In this document: positions 48,719 to 64,000 of the stretch, piece after piece | Position numbering within the stretch: the first letter of the stretch is position 1 | How the letters are laid out: every line of letters begins with the position of its first letter | NCBI RefSeq assembly: GCF_020921035.1 | Contig: NC_063156.1 | Span: forward strand, 7,874,001-7,938,000 | Source of the DNA: Rhodamnia argentea | Lineage: Eukaryota > Streptophyta > Magnoliopsida > Myrtales > Myrtaceae | Direction: 5' to 3' | DNA: 64,000 nt | The notes under the pieces: model-generated | The model's database searches: none | What the model was told of the DNA's origin: nothing | Seen by the model: the letters and a program-made list of their open reading frames with translations, nothing else | Position numbers and translations under genes: made by a program

Positions 48719-49258
48719 ATAGTTTTTTTTTTTTTAATTTCCAATTCTTTCTTTCTTTCTTTCTTTTTTTCTTTTTTTTTTTTTTCTCTCCTAAGTCTGG
48801 CAAGGATAGTGGCCAACCCTTGCCCACCCGAGGCGACTGGTGTGGGCCGAACACTTGGCCAGATCTAACGATGGCCGAGAATCTCTTGTTGATCGCAAGT
48901 GAAGGTCCCAACGAGTTCCCAAATCGAGCGAGAGCCGCGAAGCTCTCTCGGGTCATGGCGCGAGGATGCGGCACTCGCCCAATGGGCAGCGAGGGTTGTT
49001 CGGCGACCCTCGCTGGATTACGTCCGAGAAAAAAGAAAAGAAAATAAAGATACAAAAATAAAAAAATAAAATATTATAAAAAAACAAGAAAAAAAAAATG
49101 ACCATCCACTTAAGATTGTTAGGTAATCTTTTTAAAACCCATTAACTTGTTGGGTAACTCTTTATGCTTGTTTTTAAAACTTAAGGTAACATATTTATGA
49201 CATGCACAGTAATGTATGAGTTAAAATATGGAACTAAATCCATTTTACCATCTCTAAT
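48719..49258. mobile_element. Fragments of two foldback families joined together
   Basis: 48719-49060 has a pyrimidine-rich left side, a GC-rich centre (GGCAAGGATAGTGGCC, CGGCGACCCTCGCTGG) and a purine-rich right side, like the core of the 26974 element. 49095-49258 repeats the right half of the GAGGTGTCAA family (AACCCATTAACTTGTTGGGT, ATGAGTTAAAATATGGAA). The joint suggests a nested insertion that later lost parts. Confidence 0.45.
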
Positions 49259-50560
49259 AAGGGGACGAGGTCTTTTACTGTGGTCAGTGTTTCCATTCGA
49301 TGCCTCATCGATCGAATCATTAGCCTATACTAATGTGAGGCGATCATAAAACTAGCATGTAATGTAATAATGGTTGGAAATTGACACACGACGGGGGCAT
49401 CAAGTAGGGTAGAGAATCATCGTTATTGTTCACAAAGTAAATAAAGTCAATGAAAAATACTTTCGCTATTAACAACAACTCGTGACTAAACATTCTTATC
49501 GACTGATGAGAATATTTTCCGTTATCTCGTTTCTCAAGAGATATAAATTATCAGAATTAGGAAAAAAAAATTCCCCAAAATATTAATTTTCCATTTAAGA
49601 AATGGAGGTTAAATGCTGTTTGCTTCTCATTAAAATAATTCAATTTTAGTAACGATAGTTGTTACATGGAAGGTGCTCTTTGGCAAAGAGAACCGCTGAA
49701 CGGATTTCGATCTTTTTTTGTTTCTTTATTTTTCAGAATATCTGGAACTAATTATTTTACAAATATCAAATATAAGAGAGAATGCGTAATAGTTTTTGTC
49801 TAATTTATCGCGTATTCCGATATCAAATTTTGATTTTTAAACACAAAACAACCTTCAAAGGAAAGTTTCGATCTTGACATGTTTTAATCTGTCCAAGAAC
49901 ATTTATGTCATTTCTCGATATCGTGTGTTTTTCGACGTGCGCAACGCTTGTGCATATTCACTTAGTCTAAAAGAGATTGTTTTGAGCACACGCATCGACA
50001 ATTTTATGGAGTGTTTTGGGATTTTTCTATTGCAATTAGAGGCAGGGTAAAGAAGAAGTGCGCCATCTTGAGTTTTTCCTCTGACTTAACATGAGGACGC
50101 AATAATGAAGATATCAGTATGTTTTGTTTCGGTGAAGTCTTCGTGGTGAGGTTAGAAAATACCGTTCATTTTTGCTTAATGAGCCGGTTTCGAAACGGGT
50201 TTCAAAATCGGTCCGGTTCCGGATGAGCCTTCACTCAGAAACGGGAACCGCAACTGTTTCCTTCCGCTGGTAAGTTCCATAAGTTTGAGCAGAGGCGAAA
50301 AAGAGAGGGTTGTGCCGAGAGAAGTTTAGGGTTTTTTAAAAAGGGCAAATATGGACTTTTAATACAACTTCGAGGGCAAAAACATGCAATTGGGGAAATT
50401 TCACTAATGATGCTTTAGCATTCTGAAAATGCTGAAAGCTCAAGGCAAGTCCCCGCCTGTCTTGGGCTTTCAACTTTCTCAGTGCCAGTATTTAGACAAT
50501 AGAGTCCCAAACAATTGCCAAACACCTCTTGGAAAAGCTGAAGCAAACTACCTCTTAGTG
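49259..50560. other. Intergenic with repeat scraps
   Basis: No gene. 50185-50270 carries GGTTTC/GAAACC words of the GGAACC-type repeat. 50400-50550 recalls the MITE at 28950-29416 (CCTTGGGCTTTCAAG-like and CAAACACCTCTTGGAAAAGC). Confidence 0.35.
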
Positions 50561-51351
50561 ACTAAGCGATACAACTATCCAAAACCAAGGGCGCCCCCCC
50601 CCCTCTCTCCAAGCACTTCCTATTGACCCCAAAATTCCAAATATAAAACGCATCGGCTAGGGCATCCATGACGGCAATTTTTCAGCTAAATTAGCCATAG
50701 ACTCAAATGACAAAACGCGAAACTATTAAGACTCAATTGGCAAAATTAAAAAATTTAGTATTGAACTAGCAAAAGCGCAACAAATTTAAAACTTTTTGCA
50801 CTGTTTTTCCTGCCAATTTTGTGTTCTTACATGACGACCGTGGATGAATATTCGAAGGGCGAAGAGAGAGGCACATGTGGTACGGTCAGCCACATTCATA
50901 GAATTCTTATTGTTCAATCTTATGTTGTTCGCAGAAGCCTTGTACTGTATAGTCCTGACAAGGTTTGATACTCGTAATGCTATGGCTTTAACTTAAGGAG
51001 GAACCTAACTTGCCATCCATCATACGAAATCAACATATCTATTTCAGCGATCGCATCCCCTTCAATTCTACCATTTCCAATTCCCACCCGTTTTCATTTT
51101 CAAGTCGCTAGGAAGTGACCGGGGGCCATCACCATGTTCATCAATTCATTCCAGTTTCGATTATGTGTATGGATATTCGTCATTCGCCCGCCCTCCGGAT
51201 TGACCAAGCAACAACATATATAATGAGATTTGACTTATTTGGTTGATCCATATAACGACTAGGATGGCGATCTTCACTCCTGGTAGTTTCTAAAACCTGA
51301 GATATAAGGTCGATGACGTCAAGCTGCATAAGAACCGGTAATTGACAATGG
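50561..51351 (+). pseudogene. Empty duplicate shell of the LOR locus
   Basis: 50561-50654 matches the LOR upstream region 34288-34387 (ACTAAGCGATACAACTATCC, CACTTCCTATTGACCCCAAA, CCAAATATAAAACGCATC). 50817-51351 matches the LOR 3' flank 35646-36171. The coding part, some 1.2 kb with both exons and the intron, is missing. In its place lies about 160 bp resembling one arm of the foldback family at 25010 and 30021. A copy of the whole locus must have been made and then gutted. It cannot encode a protein. Confidence 0.75.
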
Positions 51352-52153
51352 TAGTTCTCGAACGCGAACACCCTGACAGAAATGACCAAACTTGCTATAA
51401 ATTTTATAACCCGCCTCAACCATCGCTACCAAACACAATACCTCGCCAACGCCATCCTCATTCAAATTTACTCTCGGTCGTGCACTTTCCGCCTTCATCA
51501 TTCCTTTACACAACCACTAAACTACTGCCCTTTTCCTCCATTGCTTAAACTTGCATTCCACTTGACTTGGGTTCCGTTCCCAGTCTCCTCCAACAGCATG
51601 TGAATCAAATTGCTTCGGATGTCCAAGGTCATGTTGACATAGCACCATAATTATTTTGGCTCTCATTCCCTTTCATGCTTTATGACAAACTCTCCGTTTC
51701 TTTCATGCATTTGCAGCGCTACTGTAATTAGGCGGAAGAGGTCAACCATATGCCATCGACAAAATCCAAAATAGCGTTTCTCCGATATAGGTGCTGGGCA
51801 ACAACAATGAATGACCCAAGTGACACAAGAATGAATGACTGTGATTACCCCCAGTCTGATGAATCGCCCACCTAATTTCTTCGCCTCTACAACTCTACCA
51901 CGACGGTGGACTTAACTGCAAGACACTAATCAAGCTTAGACAGAGACAGAGAGGGGTAATGGCAAGCCAAAACGCACCAAGTACATGTGATGATCACATG
52001 TTCAGTATCCCGATTGAGCCGTATACAATGCCGCATCCCTATAAGACACGAGCTTTATCCTAGAATAATCTGCATCTGTATCTACTTTGCAATAAAAAAA
52101 GAAGGTAAATTGCTGGTGCAATAAACCATGGAGGTGCCCCAGATGTTTTAACA
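51352..52153. other. 3' flank of the cytidylyltransferase gene, no further gene seen
   Basis: No gene recognised. The last part is probably the 3' untranslated region of the minus-strand cytidylyltransferase. Confidence 0.4.
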
Positions 52154-60329
<8,176 letters not shown>

Positions 60330-61604
60330 TTCTCGGCGGGGTCGCTAGGGGAGGAATGAGAGCTCACGGAGAGACGGCAGCAGCGAATTGGGTGCGATTG
60401 CGAGCAGTGCGGAGGTTGCGTTGGCTGGGGTTGAGGTACGGGATTCGCGTTCGCATATTAGTTCTTTCTTGCTTCCTTTTTCACGGTGGCGTTGGCCGCG
60501 TTGCTTCCATTTTGCTTTTCGACCCTCGAATTTTATGTTGTCCTTCAATTTCGTCCTTCATTTGTTTAAAATTGAGCCTTAAATCATCGGTCGCCGCCCA
60601 ACAGGGACCACCAGCGACGAGAACCAACCAACGTTGGCGGCAAACATCCTCCCAGCGGTCGCCATCGGAGGTGGATGAAGAATTGATCAACGTCTTGCGA
60701 AACCTTGTCATCTAAATATCTAATTTGCATTACCGCCGCTGCATGAAAGATTTGAGTTACATAGACTCGTGTTAGAACCACCGTGGACGGAGACATTCTA
60801 AAGCTGTGTAAACAATATCCTCGATGATGATACTTGAATTGATTTCGAGTGACTTGTGTCTGCATGATCCGTCATGAGTGGTAAGAATCTTGGCCAGGTG
60901 GCTTGAGCTTGAGCAAACTTTCGACTCTGCAAATTAACTCGAATTATCACCTCGAATAGAGATGATCAAGCATAAGACTTAGACAACGGAAGCTATTTCC
61001 ATGAAAGTGGCACATCCTTGCCCATCGGTAATAAAGCTCATAAAAAGCCCAAATTTTAGGTATAAAGCCGATTTTGGCCCAAGTTTTATTTCATCTCGTA
61101 AAAAATATCAATTTTTACTTGACTTCCAAATCTAACATCCGTTAATTTGAAAATCTTTAGTTGATCACATCGCATCGGTTCGCCATCCGTGGTCAACCAC
61201 CAACGTGCATATACAAAAGGAGGCGAGGGAGTTGAAATCTCACGTCGCCACCGAACCAAAGAGCAGAGTCACCTGCCACCGCATGGCGGACACTAGCAAC
61301 GCCAACAGCAGAGCGAGCTGCTGGCGTTGCCTAGGTAGAAGAAGCTTTAGGATAGAAAATCCAAAAAACTAGAAATAATAAAAAGTCCAAGTCAAAAAAA
61401 AAAAAAAAACTGAGGTGCAATTGTTGCTGTAGTAAAATTGCCGCGTAATTAACTGAAGTCAGATTTAGAACTCGAGCATAAGTCGGTGACTTTTTATGAA
61501 GTAATAAAAAGTTCAGATAAAATTTGATGGGAAAATGCCAGAAAGGGCCCCAACAAAATATTTTTTAAAAAAAGAAAAAAAATAACGAAAGGTATTTTTT
61601 TCAG
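60330..61604. other. Upstream of the cytidylyltransferase gene, no gene seen
   Basis: The probable leader and promoter take the first ~300 bases. At 61040-61130 there is worn repeat (CCCAAATTTTAGGTATAAAG). Open frames at 60356-60715 (plus) and 60345-60548 (minus) overlap each other, and neither shows a domain. Confidence 0.4.
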
Positions 61605-62275
61605 TTCAAACAAGGGCCTGAATAGGGACACTTTCGTTTTTTTTTTGATTTTTTTCTTTTTTTCTTTCCTCTTTCCCTAGGCGTACGGATGGCTCAACCC
61701 CCCACCTTTTTCAGCTTTCCTCGCCGATCGCCTCCCCACCTTGTCCGCGCGGTGCGGGGTCCCCCCCCCCCCCGGAGTCAAAGATGCTTCTTGACGAGCT
61801 CTTCTCCGACGGAAAATCCTTTGCCGATGAAAACAACTCCGCGCGGAAGGATCAAGATGAACTCCCCCCCTAGGAAAAAGATTTTCTCCCCCCAACTTTC
61901 AGGATCAAAACCCTTAGCATGCTGAGTCCGTCAGAAGAACACCCAATCTACGTCCAAATCGATGATGCATTTTCTCCACCGACTCCAAATCTACACCTGA
62001 TTTTGTTTTTCTTTTCTTCCTCCGTCTCTTATGTTTAGAAAGGAAGAGAGAAGAAAAAAAAGAAAAAAGGGAAAAAAAAAAAAAAAAAAAAGAAAAAAAA
62101 AAGCGGAGTTAGTGAAATCTCTCTATCCATCTTTTATAGGACAAATCTCTAAAAAACGCCGTGAGGCTCACCAACGAGGAAAGGAACAAAGGAAAAAGAA
62201 AGAAAAAGGAAAAAAAAATCTCAAAATGTAAAAAGAAAGTGTCCCTACTTAGGCCTTGTTTGAACGAAAAATTTT
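61605..62275. mobile_element. Foldback element, relative of 26974-28205
   Basis: The left arm reads GTTCAAACAAGGGCCTGAAT, then AGGGACACTTTCG and a long T/C run. The right arm returns inverted, with a long purine run, GAAAGTGTCCCTACTTAGGC and CTTGTTTGAACG. The middle is GC-richer with a C run at 61765-61774. No coding region; apparent frames come from the purine tract. Confidence 0.6.
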
Positions 62276-62545
62276 TTGGCGTCGGCTTAATTGAGGAAAT
62301 AAGTATGCTTTTTTCATTTTCCCAAATTTGATGCTAGACGTCAAGTTGGTGAATTTTTAGGGAATTAGCCCATTTTTGTTTTTACACCATTTTTTTTTCT
62401 TGCAAATTTTATTTCGACTCCACCTTTGCACGATGAAAAAATCTTTCATCAGCTACTCCCCCACGATCTCTAAGCACCTGATTTTGTTTTTGGCAGTTTT
62501 ATGCCGTTCCATTGGTATGTTTTAGCGTTTTGTTATAATTATGGG

Positions 62546-62982
62546 CTCATACCATAAAAAAACTCAAATCAGTATAATCGTGATAAATTTATCTCAAATT
62601 TTTTTTGTCAAAAAATTTACCCCAAATTAATAACCCAAAATTAGTACACAATGTAATAAATTTACCCTTCGTTAGTTTCTATAAAATTTTGCTGTTAAAT
62701 TACTAAATTAGATGACACGTGACAATAAACGGGTGCATCAATTTGGGATTTTTAGTTTTATTTATCACATGTGTACTAGTTGAGATCTTTCGTAGCATTA
62801 ACCCAATTTAACAGAAACCATTAGAGAGTAAATTTGTCACGGGTGTATCGGTTTGGGATCTTTATTAATGGAGGGTAAGTTTGTCACATGTGTATAAGTT
62901 TGGAATTTTTTACGGTCGAAAAATTAATTTGAGATGAATTTGTCATATGTGTATTGGTTTTGGATTTTTTGTGATAATTAAT
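62546..62982. mobile_element. Palindromic element with tandem-unit arms, third locus
   Basis: It has the same plan as 46503-47012. Units with GTACACAATGTAATAAATTT-type cores run in one direction on the left. The centre has TTCGTTAGTTTCTATAAAAT and, inverted, AATTTAACAGAAACCATTAG. Units such as TAAGTTTGTCACATGTGTAT run the other way on the right. Confidence 0.65.
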
Positions 62983-64000
62983 GCTATAATTATCTAAATA
63001 GTGTACGAGGAATACGACGAATGATATTTAAAAAAAAAAACCCGGATCAATTTACCAATTTAGAGATGTACCGAGAGGCGTGAAAGTTCATTTCTTTCGT
63101 TTTGGAAAATGCTGTTTATTTTACTTTACAATGCGGAACGAGGACAAAGATAGATACAACTGCACACCGAAGTACCGGGCATCCAAGCTCATCTAAATAT
63201 TGCTCCTCTATTCAAAGCTTTAACTCTGATATTTGCCAAACTTAATGGATTTTTTTTTTTGGGGTTTTTAACTTTTTTTTTTTGGGTCGAGAGTTTTTAA
63301 CTCGAGATAGATGGATATTGCCATGTAGATTTGGACATGTGAACGTCCATTCGAGCTATAGTTCACCGTTATACATTGGTGTGGATGGTGGCGAGATCGT
63401 ACAATTTTACACGAGCCTTCCATTAATGAGATGTGTAAATGTTTATTCCGTAATAGACACTCATTTGAATCCGTAAGAACCTATAAGGGTGAGCATGGTT
63501 CCAGAATAGAACCGAGAACCTAGGAACCGAAACCTATAAGATCCGATCCAATTCCAAGTTCAAAGGTATGTATGGTAGGTTTCGGGTTTTAAAATTTGAG
63601 AAACATGTTTCAATGGGTAGGTTTCAAGTTCCACTACTTGAAACTTAGAATCTGGATCCTATATCCTAAAATAAATTTTTATATTTTTCTTGGTATATGT
63701 GTTTACACGGTCCTACAATATTCTATGGCATCCGATAATAAGTGTATAATTTAGAGTCAAACAAATTTTTATATTTCGGGTTCCAAAAAATGATAAATTT
63801 GTTCCAATTGATTGATTTCAGGTTCAAAATGTAACCTGTATGGAACTTAAAACCATTCACCTCTACTTTCTCTTTGATTTTGTAGTGTTCACCCTCATTT
63901 TCCTTAACTAAAAATGAAAAAATAAAATAAAATAAAATAAAAGAAATTAATAGGTTTTCGAGTACCTTAGAACCGACCCTAAAACTTGTGACATGGTAGG
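62983..64000. other. Intergenic; GGAACC-type repeat at the right edge
   Basis: No gene. From about 63485 to the window end, words such as GAACCGAGAACCTAGGAACC and AGGTTTCAAGTTCCACTACT recur. They suggest a worn repeat related to 31250-31950 that may run beyond the window. A short AAAAT run is at 63920-63940. Confidence 0.4.

Noticed and set aside
60356-60715. 119-codon plus-strand frame at the start of the cytidylyltransferase gene
   Set aside because: It overlaps that gene's leader, has no domain and shows poor protein character.
62031-62231. Lys/Arg-rich small protein
   Set aside because: Translation of the purine run in the arm of a foldback element.

Overview
This is a stretch of plant nuclear DNA, almost certainly from a eudicot. 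It is AT-rich, its genes are split by GT..AG introns, and most of the intergenic space is small inverted-repeat transposons. The kinds of palindromic repeat present would fit a woody eudicot such as a Myrtaceae species, but that is only a guess. I see no bacterial, viral or CRISPR feature, and no undescribed multi-gene system. The interest lies in gene decay and in nested foldback elements.

Layout. 1-402: first exon of a CYP714-type cytochrome P450 (minus), running off the left edge. 3791-4378: intronless calmodulin-like protein (minus). 6181-6918: plant protein of unknown function with an FDPFAPG motif and a spliced 5' leader (plus). 7928-8563 and 12530-13150: two intronless, membrane-anchored LEA_2/NHL-type proteins (minus). 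17097-22036: complete nine-exon cofactor-independent phosphoglycerate mutase (minus). 25845-26237: small secreted cysteine-rich protein (plus). 26970-34280: repeat-dense tract with foldback elements, MITEs and a worn LTR-element end. 34496-35659: LURP-one-related (LOR) gene with a one-base frame break in exon 1 (plus). 38128-39698: decayed gene for a membrane protein, with a Tourist-like MITE in one intron (minus). 41474-45450: SWC4/DMAP1-type chromatin protein in sixteen exons, ending early at a TGA just before its usual basic tail (minus). 45451-52153: repeats plus an empty duplicate shell of the LOR locus. 52154-60329: complete eight-exon ethanolamine-phosphate cytidylyltransferase (minus). 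60330-64000: repeats.

The genes are functionally unrelated: glycolysis, phospholipid synthesis, chromatin remodelling, calcium sensing, stress-type membrane proteins and gibberellin-type P450. This is normal for a plant chromosome arm. I built the exon models by hand from splice sites, unbroken reading phase and remembered family sequences. The two metabolic enzymes and SWC4 join in phase at every junction, which makes those models strong.
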